A stretch of 64,000 nucleotides of DNA from Phycisphaerae bacterium (GTDB lineage Bacteria; Planctomycetota; Phycisphaerae; Phycisphaerales; UBA1924). The notes under the pieces were generated by a model. It searched no databases, was not told where the DNA came from, and saw only the letters and a list, made by a program, of their open reading frames with translations. Of this stretch, positions 40,686 through 49,074 are shown one piece after another. Both the position numbers and the translations under genes were made by a program. The stretch lies in NCBI GenBank assembly GCA_016794925.1, contig JAEUIW010000002.1, positions 124,001 to 188,000 on the forward strand, given 5' to 3'. Position 1 is the stretch's first letter, and the number at the start of each line of letters is the position of its first letter.

Positions 40686-42278
40686 ATGCCAGCTCGTCAG
40701 ACCAACCCTGGTGCCCCTCCGCACGGGCCTCGGCCCGCGAATGCAACGAGCGCGGGAGCTCCCGATCTGATCGAGCGAGCGCGCAGCCGGAACGAACGTC
40801 CTTGGGCGATCGCGGGCCGGGACGTGTACATGATCGGGATCGGGGGGTGCGGCATGTCCGGGTTGGCGCGCATCCTGACGGCGCGGGGAGCCCGGGTCCG
40901 GGGCTCCGACGCGTCCACGTCCGACGCGACCCGGGCGCTTGAACGTGATCGTATTTCCGTCACGTTCGATCAGAGCCATGCGGAGCTCCCCTCGGACCTT
41001 GACATGGTGATTGCGTCGGCCGCGATCAGGCCCGACAACCCTCAACTGCTGGAAACGGAGCGGCGGGGCGTGCCGCATCTGACATACGCCGAAGCGCTGG
41101 GGCGCTGCATGGACGCGCACACCGGCGTGGCCGTGGCGGGCACGCACGGAAAGTCAACCACGACCGCGGCGCTCGGGGTGGCGCTCGCTTCGGCGGGGTT
41201 CGATCCCACGGTGATCGTCGGGGCGACATGCGAACAACTCTCGGCGGTCCCCGGTCATCCGGCGGGATTTCGGCTGGGCGCGGAACGGATCCCCACCGGT
41301 CCGCTCGCGGGCTCGCCCGGCCTGCTGGTGGCGGAGGCATGCGAGTTCAATCGCTCGTTCCATAATTACCGGCCGCGCGTGGCGGCCATCACGAGCGTTG
41401 AGGCGGACCACCTGGATGTGTACGGCACGTTGGACGAGGTGGTGCGTGCGTTCCGCGAGTTCGCGGGGCTGATCACCGGCACGGCGGACGGGGGGGTGCT
41501 GATCATCGCTCACGACGGTGCGCATCGGCGCGAGGTCACGGCCGGCCTGGCGTGCCGCGTGATGACGATCGGCTTCTCTCCCGCGGCGGATTACGTTGTG
41601 CAGTTCGACCGCGAGACCCGCGGGACGTCGCTGCGTACGCGTGAGGGCCGCACGCTCGCCGAGTGGGGCACGCGCCTTCCCGGCGAGCACAACGCCATGA
41701 ACCTTGCTACCGCCGCGGCAATCGCGCACCAGCTCGGGGCGGACATGGAACAGATCGGGGCGTCGCTCGGCTCGTTCAAGGGCCTGGACCGGCGAACGCA
41801 ATTCCTGGGAGAGAAGCGCCTTCCTCGCTCGATCGGGGGCGGGTGCGTCCGTGTGTATGACGATTACGGTCATCATCCGACCGAGGTTGACGCCACGCTG
41901 CGTGCCCTGCGCGACTTCGAGCGCCCGCGGGAACGCGGGGGGCGGCTCATTTGCGTTTTTCAGCCGCACCAGCATTCCCGCACGCGGCACCTCCTCGATG
42001 AATTCGCGTCGGCTTTCTCCGCCGCTGACGTCGTCATCGTTCCGCACATTTACTTTGTGCGCGACTCGCAGGAAGAGAGGACCAAAGTGACCGCGGCGGA
42101 CCTCGTCGATCGGCTTCGCGCCAAGGGCATCCAGGCCATGCACCTGTATCCCTTTGAGGCGATCATCGAGCAGCTTCAGAACCTCTGCCGCCCGGGCGAC
42201 CTGCTGGTGGTCATGGGCGCGGGGCCGGTGTACGAGGTCGCGCGGGGCTACCTGGCGGGGGAGACCGCGAACGCATGA
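40686..42278 (+). CDS. murC: UDP-N-acetylmuramate-L-alanine ligase
   Basis: 530 residues from ATG 40686. About 48 extra N-terminal residues precede VYMIGIGGCGMSGLARILTA, the UDP-binding opening. ATP site VAGTHGKSTTTAALG near residue 155, central domain ASVEADHLDV-like TSVEADHLDVYGTLDEV, and C-terminal YDDYGHHPTEV and VFQPHQHSRT are typical of MurC. It adds L-alanine to UDP-MurNAc in peptidoglycan synthesis, in the cytoplasm. First gene of a four- to five-gene division/wall operon; overlaps murB by four bases (ATGA). No Shine-Dalgarno. GATACC lies eight bases before the ATG. It confirms that this planctomycete makes peptidoglycan. Confidence 0.95.
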   Translation: MPARQTNPGAPPHGPRPANATSAGAPDLIERARSRNERPWAIAGRDVYMIGIGGCGMSGLARILTARGARVRGSDASTSDATRALERDRISVTFDQSHAELPSDLDMVIASAAIRPDNPQLLETERRGVPHLTYAEALGRCMDAHTGVAVAGTHGKSTTTAALGVALASAGFDPTVIVGATCEQLSAVPGHPAGFRLGAERIPTGPLAGSPGLLVAEACEFNRSFHNYRPRVAAITSVEADHLDVYGTLDEVVRAFREFAGLITGTADGGVLIIAHDGAHRREVTAGLACRVMTIGFSPAADYVVQFDRETRGTSLRTREGRTLAEWGTRLPGEHNAMNLATAAAIAHQLGADMEQIGASLGSFKGLDRRTQFLGEKRLPRSIGGGCVRVYDDYGHHPTEVDATLRALRDFERPRERGGRLICVFQPHQHSRTRHLLDEFASAFSAADVVIVPHIYFVRDSQEERTKVTAADLVDRLRAKGIQAMHLYPFEAIIEQLQNLCRPGDLLVVMGAGPVYEVARGYLAGETANA

Positions 42279-43195
42279 CGGCCGCCGCCGAGCTCGTGGT
42301 TGCGCGCGACGCGCCGATCGACACTTGGTTCGGCGTCGGCGGGCGCGCGTCTCGTCTCGCCCGACCGACGACCATCGATGACCTCCGGCGTTGCCTCGAA
42401 CTCGACCCCCGCCTTCGGATCCTCGGGGAAGGGGCCAACCTGCTCGTGGACGATGACGGCGTGGACGAGCTTGTCGTGCCGCTCACGCAGGGCGTGTTCC
42501 GGAGCGTCGAGATCGATCCGCTCACCGGACGCGTCGTCGCCGGCGCGGGCGCAAGCCTGCAGCGCCTGATCATCGATACGGTGGAGTCCGGACTTTCGGG
42601 GCTGGAATCGCTGGCCGGAATCCCGGCCACGATCGGCGGAGCGGCGGTCATGAACGCCGGCGGCGTGTTTGGCCAATTGGCCGATCACCTCGTCGAGGTC
42701 CGCGTGGTCGATCGCGAGGGCCGAGAGCGGTTGATTCCACGAGAATCGATCACGTTCGGCTATCGCCGTTCGGGCCTGCCGCCGCACATCGTCATCGGCG
42801 CTGCGTTCCAGCTCGAACGAGCCGAGCGCGAGCAGTTGAGGGCACGCCTGAAGCACATCATGCAGCAGAAGAGCGGGACCCAGCCGCTGCGCGAACGCAG
42901 CGCGGGGTGCGTCTTCAAGAACCCCACTCCCGCCCACCCGCTGGAATCGATCCCCACTTCCTCTGATTCGGGGCGCGTTCCCGCCGGGCTGCTCATCGAC
43001 CGTGCGGGCTGCAAGGGGATGCGTGTTGGCGGGGCGATCGTCTCGCACGTCCACGCGAACTTCATCGTCGCGGATGCGGGATGCACCGCCGGGGATATCA
43101 TCGCGCTGATCGGGCGCGTGCGGTCCCGGGTGAGCGAACGGTTCGGGATCACACTTGAGACCGAGGTCGTCATCTGGAGCAAACGAGGGACATGA
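42275..43195 (+). CDS. murB: UDP-N-acetylenolpyruvoylglucosamine reductase
   Basis: 306 residues. The FAD-binding blocks RILGEGANLLVDDDGVDELV and GLESLAGIPATIGGAAVMNA are conserved, with TFGYRRSGL carrying the family arginine. KSGTQPLRERSAGCVFKNP holds the catalytic serine position: the residue corresponding to Ser is in SAGCVFKNP, as in type II MurB. It reduces enolpyruvyl-UDP-GlcNAc to UDP-MurNAc with NADPH. The ATGA overlaps on both sides (murC upstream, ddl downstream) show tight coupling. Confidence 0.95.
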   Translation: MTAAAELVVARDAPIDTWFGVGGRASRLARPTTIDDLRRCLELDPRLRILGEGANLLVDDDGVDELVVPLTQGVFRSVEIDPLTGRVVAGAGASLQRLIIDTVESGLSGLESLAGIPATIGGAAVMNAGGVFGQLADHLVEVRVVDREGRERLIPRESITFGYRRSGLPPHIVIGAAFQLERAEREQLRARLKHIMQQKSGTQPLRERSAGCVFKNPTPAHPLESIPTSSDSGRVPAGLLIDRAGCKGMRVGGAIVSHVHANFIVADAGCTAGDIIALIGRVRSRVSERFGITLETEVVIWSKRGT

Positions 43196-44199
43196 ACGCA
43201 TCCGCCGACCGGCCCCATGTTCTGGTTCTCGGAGGCGGCCCCGACGCCGAGCGCGAGGTCTCCCTCAAGTCCGCGCGGGCCATTGCGGACGCGTTGGAAT
43301 CGACGGGTCGGTTCGGGGTCACGTTCGCGCCGATCCACAGGGTCATTCAGGCCGAACTCTCGGCGATGCCGGGGACCGTGATATTCCCCTACCTGCACGG
43401 CGCGTGGGGCGAGGGCGGTCCGCTCCAGGACCTCCTCGAAGCGGACGGCCGACCGTTCGTCGGCTCGGGGGCGTGCGCCTCGCGTCAGGCGATGGACAAG
43501 GTCGCCTCAAAGGCCGCGGCGCTCCGCCTGGGCATCGCGACCCCGATGTTTCATGTGTTCGACCCGCGCGATCCCGCGTGCCCGATCCCATACCCGGTCA
43601 TCCTCAAGCCCGTGCACGAGGGCTCGACCGTCGGCTTGTTCGTGTGCACCTGCGACTTGGAATGGCGCGCCGCGCGCGAGGTGATCGCCGCGGACGCTCG
43701 ACGCGGCGTCCATCGCGCGTACCTGATCGAGCCGCGCGTGGGCGGCGGACGGGGACGCGAGCTGACGGTGGGGATCATCGATCGGCGGGCCCTTCCGATC
43801 ATCGAGATCACCCCCGCCGAAGGCCTGTACGACTACGAGGCCAAATACAATCGCGACGACACACGCTACACGCTGGATCCGTCCCTGCCCGCGGGCCTGG
43901 CCGATCGCATGAAGGCCGAGTCGCTTCGACTGTTCGCGGCCATGGGGTGTCGCCATATCGCACGCGTGGATTTCATGCTCGATCCGGTTTCCGGGCAGGC
44001 ACACTTCCTCGAGATCAACACGACGCCGGGGTTTACCGACCACTCGTTGGTGCCGAAGGCCGCGCGCCACGCCGGGCAGGACATGCCCGCGCTGTGCGCC
44101 GAGCTTGTCGGTCTCGCGCTGCGGGACGCTCGGTCGGATCCGAACTGGGCGTCCACGCGCGGGGGCGGGCTCGCGGCGGCTGCCGCCGCCACGCCTTGA
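43192..44199 (+). CDS. ddl: D-alanine-D-alanine ligase
   Basis: 335 residues. ATP-grasp fold: N-terminal HVLVLGGGPDAEREVSLKSA, central YPVILKPVHEGSTVGLFVCT, and C-terminal RHIARVDFMLD and FLEINTTPGFTDHSLVPKAA containing the Mg-binding Glu/Asn. It joins two D-alanines for the pentapeptide stem. ATG at 43192 overlaps the murB stop by four bases. The C-terminus has a short Ala/Gly-rich addition. Its position after murB matches the dcw cluster order. Confidence 0.94.
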   Translation: MNASADRPHVLVLGGGPDAEREVSLKSARAIADALESTGRFGVTFAPIHRVIQAELSAMPGTVIFPYLHGAWGEGGPLQDLLEADGRPFVGSGACASRQAMDKVASKAAALRLGIATPMFHVFDPRDPACPIPYPVILKPVHEGSTVGLFVCTCDLEWRAAREVIAADARRGVHRAYLIEPRVGGGRGRELTVGIIDRRALPIIEITPAEGLYDYEAKYNRDDTRYTLDPSLPAGLADRMKAESLRLFAAMGCRHIARVDFMLDPVSGQAHFLEINTTPGFTDHSLVPKAARHAGQDMPALCAELVGLALRDARSDPNWASTRGGGLAAAAAATP

Positions 44200-44242
44200 A
44201 CGAACGGCCAACAATGCACGCGGGGTGGAGTCGGATACGACC

Positions 44243-45241
44243 ATGAGCAAGGACGCACAGGCCCCCCATCCCAGTGAGCGCGCGGCGCACCGGTTCGTGC
44301 GCCGGCGCGAGATCGTTCGGGCCGTCAACACCGGCCTGATCGCGGTCATCCTCGGATCGCTCATCATCGGCCTGGCACTCGGACGCCCGGCGCTGCAAGC
44401 CAAGGCGGCACAAAGCCGCCGCGTACCGATTTCCGTCAGCTTCAACTGGCCGACGACTCCCTCCGCAGCTCAAAGAGCCAAGCCCAAGCCGGACGAGCGC
44501 GGCGAGACTCTCACGAGCTGGTTGAGCGTCCCGTACCGGCGACATCTGGAAGCCCTGGCCCGCACGACGCTGACCGAAGACCCGTTCGATCGCAACGCGC
44601 TGGAAGCGACACGCCTGCGCCTCCTCGAAACCGGGTGGTTTGAGCGAATCTTCTCCGTCCGTCGGGAAGCAAACGGGCTCGTTCGCATCGAGGCCGATTG
44701 GCGAGTCCCCGCCGCGCTGGTCCGGTACAGGGACCGCGACCGCTTGGTTTCATCCAAGGGTGAGCTTCTGGAGCCGGCGTTCAAGGCCGGCGAGGCGGAC
44801 GGATTCAAGGTCATTGTCAACCCATCGAAACCCCCGCCACGCATCGGTGAGGCCTGGCTGGGTGGCGATGTGCAGGGCGCGCTGGCGCTGCTGGGATCGC
44901 TCCGGCCCTATCCGTTCTTCGATCAGGTCGCGTCCATCGACGCTTCGGCGTACGCATCCAAGAAGCAACTGGTGATCATCACGACCTCGGGGTCGCGACT
45001 GATCTGGGGCGGCGCGCCGAGCGACACGACACTCGGGGAAGCCAGCGCGGCCACCAAGCTCGCACACCTGGCCGCGATCTACAAGCAGTTCAACAAGCGC
45101 CTGGACGCCGGAAAATCGACGCTCGATGTGCGGTTCGATCGCGTGCTGGTGGACAACTCAGCCGCGGCGCTCGCGGCGGGATCCGGCCAGCCGAAGGACG
45201 ACGCCGCTTCGACCGCGGGTGCGACCGGCCGAAAGCCGTGA
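44243..45241 (+). CDS. ftsQ: FtsQ-like cell-division membrane protein
   Basis: 332 residues. One membrane helix at about 30-50 (NTGLIAVILGSLIIGLALG) leaves a large periplasmic part. ALEATRLRLLETGWFERIFS and VRIEADWRVPAALVRYRDRD with SSKGELLEP resemble the POTRA-beta transition and 'P.A.v....lvd..G.l' pattern of FtsQ/DivIB. KLAHLAAIYKQFNKRLDAGK corresponds to the C-terminal partner-binding region. Position right after ddl is the ftsQ slot of the dcw cluster. The region between helix and POTRA is unusually long and Pro/Lys-rich. In FtsZ-lacking planctomycetes FtsQ homologues are divergent, so this is a medium-confidence call. Confidence 0.68.
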   Translation: MSKDAQAPHPSERAAHRFVRRREIVRAVNTGLIAVILGSLIIGLALGRPALQAKAAQSRRVPISVSFNWPTTPSAAQRAKPKPDERGETLTSWLSVPYRRHLEALARTTLTEDPFDRNALEATRLRLLETGWFERIFSVRREANGLVRIEADWRVPAALVRYRDRDRLVSSKGELLEPAFKAGEADGFKVIVNPSKPPPRIGEAWLGGDVQGALALLGSLRPYPFFDQVASIDASAYASKKQLVIITTSGSRLIWGGAPSDTTLGEASAATKLAHLAAIYKQFNKRLDAGKSTLDVRFDRVLVDNSAAALAAGSGQPKDDAASTAGATGRKP

Positions 45242-46131
45242 ACGCTCCCGACGCCGACAACCACACCGATCGGTCACCCCTCGACCAAACGGACCAGGGC
45301 ATCACGGCGCTGCCAATCGATGACTCGCTGCGGCGTACCGGCGGGGCACCCGATCGGCCGAGCGAGGTCCCTGCGCTGGCCCTGTTCACGGACCGGAAGC
45401 GATTCGATCGTTGGGCACATCGCCGGGGCGAACCGCGGGTATTCGCGTTCTTCTGGGCGATGTACCTGCTGGTCGCGATCGCCATGACCGTGGTGGTGGC
45501 ACCGGACAGCCTGCCGGCCCTGATCGGGGCCCAGCACGCGCCGGCGCGGGACCTGTTGTACTTGAGCTCGATCGGCCTCACGGTGCTCTGGCCCCTGACC
45601 CGCCTGAGCCAGTCCCCCCCGGACGGGCACCCGCTGATGTCGCATTTCACGGATTTGTTGGTTGTGCTGCTGCCGCTGCACACGCTGGCGTGGCCGATGC
45701 ACGCGTTCACGAGTTGGGGACTGTCAACCGTGACGGCAATCGCCTTGCTGCTGACCGCGTGGGGATCGCTCGTCTCGGGAGTGCTGGCGGTCACCTTGAC
45801 ACCATGTGAATCGGCCGGATGCGAGAACCGGGTTCGATTCGATCGCGCCTGGACAATGCTCGCGCTGCTGGCCGCTTCGATCGGGCCCGCGCTGATCGCC
45901 GCTGTGGCGCCGTTGCCGCCTTTGGTAACGGAGTTCCTCAGCCATCTGAGCCCATTTTCGGCGATCGCTCACCTCACCGAGGCCCCCTTCGATGCCGCGC
46001 CCCGAGAACCAACCGGTATCGCCTGGTCCGCGATCGCGACCGTTTGGTCAATCGGCCTTGCCAGTTGGTTGGTGGCAGCCCTGACAAAGACCGCACGATG
46101 CGGGATGGTCCCCTGCGAACGGCCGACCTAG
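45238..46131 (+). CDS. Polytopic membrane protein of unknown function in the division cluster
   Basis: 297 residues, starting from GTG 45238 and overlapping the ftsQ-like stop by four bases (GTGA). About 60 hydrophilic residues precede five to six helices: FFWAMYLLVAIAMTVVVAP, LLYLSSIGLTVLWPL, FTDLLVVLLPLHTLAWP, LSTVTAIALLLTAWGSLVSG, TMLALLAASIGPALIAAV and AIATVWSIGLASWLVAAL. No family recognised. Coupled translation with the FtsQ-like protein suggests a shared task, perhaps in envelope growth; that is inference. Confidence 0.68.
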   Translation: MNAPDADNHTDRSPLDQTDQGITALPIDDSLRRTGGAPDRPSEVPALALFTDRKRFDRWAHRRGEPRVFAFFWAMYLLVAIAMTVVVAPDSLPALIGAQHAPARDLLYLSSIGLTVLWPLTRLSQSPPDGHPLMSHFTDLLVVLLPLHTLAWPMHAFTSWGLSTVTAIALLLTAWGSLVSGVLAVTLTPCESAGCENRVRFDRAWTMLALLAASIGPALIAAVAPLPPLVTEFLSHLSPFSAIAHLTEAPFDAAPREPTGIAWSAIATVWSIGLASWLVAALTKTARCGMVPCERPT

Positions 46132-46218
46132 ATTCCTAGGACTTACGCATCACCCAGGCCCTTCCCGCGACCGGCGCGGCGCACCGGTCCGAGCGTTGCT
46201 CGCACGTCGGAGATCGTC

Positions 46219-46686
46219 ATGGAGCTCATCACGCACGCCGAGCGAGAGCTGATCGAAGCTCGGCTCAACACCCTGATAGCCAATCGCCCGGTGATGAGCC
46301 AGCGCATCGCTGAGGCCCGGGCCCTCGGGGACCTCAAAGAGAACGGTGATTACCACGCCGCGAGAGAAGAGCAAGGCCTTCAGGAGGCCGAAATCCGTCG
46401 CTTGCAGAACCGTCTCGCGAGCGCACAGGTGATCGCGGACACCCGATATGATGATGCGGGGATCGTGTTCGTGGGCGCGACGGTCAAGATCCGGGAGGTC
46501 GGTTCTGATCTTGATGAGCTGTTTCGGCTGGTTGGCGAGGCCTCCGGGACCGCCGGCGGTGACGTGACCGAGGTAACGGTCGAATCGCCCATGGGTGAGG
46601 CGTTGCTCAAGGCCCGAGTGGGTGAGACGGTCACGGTGCGCACGCCGCGGGGATCAATGAGACTGGAGATCGTCGCGATCGTGTGA
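46219..46686 (+). CDS. greA: Transcript cleavage factor GreA
   Basis: 155 residues. The N-terminal coiled coil carries EARALGDLKENGDYHAAREE, with the acidic D/E pair at its tip that reaches the RNA polymerase active site. The C-terminal FKBP-like domain (VFVGATVKI, TVESPMGEALLKARVGETVT) binds the polymerase. It rescues backtracked complexes by stimulating RNA cleavage. ATG at 46219 has GGAG six bases upstream. It lies 87 nt after the membrane protein gene and just before tRNA-Glu. Confidence 0.95.
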   Translation: MELITHAERELIEARLNTLIANRPVMSQRIAEARALGDLKENGDYHAAREEQGLQEAEIRRLQNRLASAQVIADTRYDDAGIVFVGATVKIREVGSDLDELFRLVGEASGTAGGDVTEVTVESPMGEALLKARVGETVTVRTPRGSMRLEIVAIV

Positions 46687-46697
46687 CCGACCGCCGC

Positions 46698-46725
46698 TTG
46701 ACCTCCCCCCCCTACGTCTTAGACT
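46698..46725 (+). promoter_or_regulatory. Promoter of tRNA-Glu
   Basis: TTGACC (46698-46703), a 16-bp spacer and TAGACT (46720-46725) lie 15 nt before the mature tRNA end. The -35 begins 12 nt after the greA stop. Confidence 0.68.
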
Positions 46726-46740
46726 TGCCGGTCCCAAAAT

Positions 46741-46816
46741 GGCCCCTTCGTCTAGCCCGGTCCAGGACACCAGGTTCTCATCCTGGTAACAGGGGTTCGA
46801 ATCCCCTAGGGGTCAT
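46741..46816 (+). tRNA. tRNA-Glu (CTC)
   Basis: 76-nt cloverleaf: acceptor GGCCCCT/AGGGGTC with one G-U pair, anticodon stem CCAGG/CCTGG with loop TTCTCAT (anticodon CTC), T arm AGGGG-TTCGAAT-CCCCT. Discriminator A; CCA is not encoded. Reads GAG codons. Confidence 0.96.
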
Positions 46817-46825
46817 GTCTCGATA

Positions 46826-46853
46826 CGGCACCGTCCCGGACGGTGCCGTTTTC
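46826..46853 (+). terminator. Intrinsic terminator of tRNA-Glu
   Basis: Perfect 10-bp stem ACGGCACCGT/ACGGTGCCGT with CCCGG loop, then TTTT. It lies ten bases after the tRNA and 18 bases before the convergent peroxidase gene's stop. Confidence 0.85.
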
Positions 46854-46870
46854 GTTGGCGGCCGCGCGAC

Positions 46871-48724
46871 TCAGCAGCCGCCGAAAAACACGCTCATGAA
46901 CCCGAAGTAATCCGCGTCGCTGACCTCGCCGTCTCCGTCGATGTCCGCACGAAGCTCGCCGCCGTTGAACGCGTCCATGAAATCCAGGAAATCAAAGTCG
47001 TCCGCCGACCCGTCGAGGTTGAAGTCCGCGGGGCACACTGTGAGCGTGGCCGGCAAAGTCGTGACGCTCCCGCACGGCGACGAGATCACGCAGTCGTACG
47101 TGCCCGCATCCGAGAGCACGGCGGTCACGATCGTGTAGAACGGAAGCGTCTCGCCTTCCATCGGCACGCCGTTGTGACGCCACTGGTATCCGGAAGCGGG
47201 GTCGCTCGACGCCGCGGCGAATCGGACCGTCCCCCCAACTCCGACAAACTGCGACCCCGGCCGCTCCCGAACGCACACGCAATCGCAATCGCTGTCCGGC
47301 TCGAAATACCCGTCGCTCAAGGTCTTCAGGAATGCGACGATCGCGGCCTCCTCGAGCGGCGTCATCCCGAGGTTCCCGACCTGGGCAAGCGACTCCCCGC
47401 CCGGCCCGGTTCCGGGATCGACGCCAAGCAGACCCGTCGGATTCTGCAGTGTTTCGGGCGACGAGTACTCCGGGACGCCCCACAACGGCACCCCGCGGAG
47501 CCCGGCATACGGATCCTCCCGGGTGAAATCGATGACCTCTCCCGGCTCCGTCGTCAGGTTCCGCGTGTTGTAGAAATGGACAACCTCTTCGAGGCTCTTG
47601 AGCGCGCCGTTGTGCATGTAGGCCTTGACGAATCCGGGGCCCGGCCTGAGGTCCACGTTGCGCAGGCTCGGCGCCTTGAATCTCCCATTAATTCCCAGGA
47701 AATCTCCATCGCCGTTGCTGCCCGGACCCGCGTTGCCCGGCGGCAGCCCGAGCCGCTCATACAGCGTGACGCCGAGCCCATAGTCGACAAACGCCGCGCC
47801 GAGAGGGTTGTACCCCGTCGGGTTTGTATCGGAGTCGGTCTGGGCATAGAACGGGTTGCCGGGATTCCGCGGCACGCCGATATTGGCGTAGCACGTGTTC
47901 GTCCACAAATCCGGCGCCGATGAGGGGATATCGGGAATGCTGTGACAGTCCGAGCAATGCGCGAAGCGCGGAAACGTCGCGCCCAAGGGGCGACCCGTGT
48001 ACGTGCCGGTGACCAGGCGCAGCCCGTGTAGTTCTTCAGGCGTGAGTTCGGCACGGCCCGCCCTCCACGCGTCGTATTTCGAACTGAACGGCGAAACCTC
48101 CTTGGTCCTCTCGTACGCCGCGATCGCCTCGGTGATGTGCCCGAATACGACCCCCGTCGGCTCGGTAAACACATCCGGCCCGAACACTTCCTTGAAAAGG
48201 GCCGCGGACCCGCCCGACGCAACCTTGTCCACCACCAACGACGGATCGCCGACGTTGTGGGTGAGATTGTTCATCTCGTTCGGATTGAGGAACGGGAATC
48301 GGGCTTGATCTTCGAGATCGTTGGCGTGGCCATCCCAGAACTGGCCGCCGATGTAGGTCTCAAGTACTCCATTGAATTGCGGCGGCCCGGGCGGGTTGAA
48401 CGCCGCGTAGCTCACTTGCGGAACGGCCCGAAAGCCAAACCGCCCCGGAACCACCCCGGGCGCCACCCCGAGGTCCGCGTTGATCGAAGAAATCGGAAAG
48501 GTGAACCCCGCCGCCGGAGAGTGGCAACTCACGCACGATTGGCCGATCGGCTCGGAGAGAGTTGGATCGAAGAAGAGTTCGCGACCAAGCCGCTCAATCG
48601 GGACCAGCTCGGGCTGCCGCGCCAACGCCGCGCCGCACAGCGAAATCGAGCCGACCGCGATCAGCAATCCAGCCCGGTGGAGCACAGGATCGATTCGAAT
48701 CGCCAGCGAGTCCCATAACCGCAT
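46871..48724 (-). CDS. Secreted di-haem peroxidase with Ig-like and dockerin domains
   Basis: 617 residues. Signal peptide near 18-36 (HRAGLLIAVGSISLCGAALA). Residues about 40-430 form a MauG/cytochrome c peroxidase module with two haem-binding CxxCH sites, SCVSCH and HCSDCH. FKAPSLRNVDLRPGPGFVK and a YMHNGALKSLEEVVHFYN block are the usual family C-terminal motifs. Next comes an Ig-like domain (YQWRHNGVPMEG, SDAGTYDCVI), then a dockerin-like tail CPADFNLDGSADDFDFLDFM and ADIDGDGEVSDADYFGFM with two calcium loops. It would oxidise or reduce a substrate at the cell surface. ATG at 48724 has GAGGAGG eight bases upstream. A structured leader precedes it. Confidence 0.88.
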   Translation of the reverse strand: MRLWDSLAIRIDPVLHRAGLLIAVGSISLCGAALARQPELVPIERLGRELFFDPTLSEPIGQSCVSCHSPAAGFTFPISSINADLGVAPGVVPGRFGFRAVPQVSYAAFNPPGPPQFNGVLETYIGGQFWDGHANDLEDQARFPFLNPNEMNNLTHNVGDPSLVVDKVASGGSAALFKEVFGPDVFTEPTGVVFGHITEAIAAYERTKEVSPFSSKYDAWRAGRAELTPEELHGLRLVTGTYTGRPLGATFPRFAHCSDCHSIPDIPSSAPDLWTNTCYANIGVPRNPGNPFYAQTDSDTNPTGYNPLGAAFVDYGLGVTLYERLGLPPGNAGPGSNGDGDFLGINGRFKAPSLRNVDLRPGPGFVKAYMHNGALKSLEEVVHFYNTRNLTTEPGEVIDFTREDPYAGLRGVPLWGVPEYSSPETLQNPTGLLGVDPGTGPGGESLAQVGNLGMTPLEEAAIVAFLKTLSDGYFEPDSDCDCVCVRERPGSQFVGVGGTVRFAAASSDPASGYQWRHNGVPMEGETLPFYTIVTAVLSDAGTYDCVISSPCGSVTTLPATLTVCPADFNLDGSADDFDFLDFMDAFNGGELRADIDGDGEVSDADYFGFMSVFFGGC

Positions 48725-48771
48725 CGAAAGGCCTCCTCTGACATACGGCCTGTGGAAACCCAGCGAAGACC

Positions 48772-48813
48772 GCGGGATACGCAGGCACCTCAGTTCGTGC
48801 CTGGCTATCCCGC
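48772..48813 (-). promoter_or_regulatory. Leader stem-loop upstream of the di-haem peroxidase gene
   Basis: GCGGGATA/TATCCCGC (8 bp), a 2x2 internal loop, then CAGGCAC/GTGCCTG (7 bp) around an 8-nt loop. It lies about 48 nt upstream of the start codon on the gene's 5' side. No U-run follows on the sense strand, so it is not a terminator for that gene. It does not match a riboswitch class I know. The rest of 48814-49074 has no gene. Confidence 0.45.
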
Positions 48814-49074
48814 CCTTGACCGGATCAAACCAACCGACGAGAGAGTAACACAGATTTTGAATCGCCCCAGTATTCAGCCAGCGCAATCGAGCGTCTGTGC
48901 GGGCGATGTCAGGATCGCGGATGCCCACGTGCGAACCGTTGCAGCCGGTGCGGGACAGTAACGATCGAGACCCAGACAGGCGTCCGAGCGTATCGACGCG
49001 TGCCCGCCGTGCTCCAGACCCGTCGCGGAGTGCTGCCCGCTTCGATCCGCCGTTCCCGTCACGCCGCCGGACGA

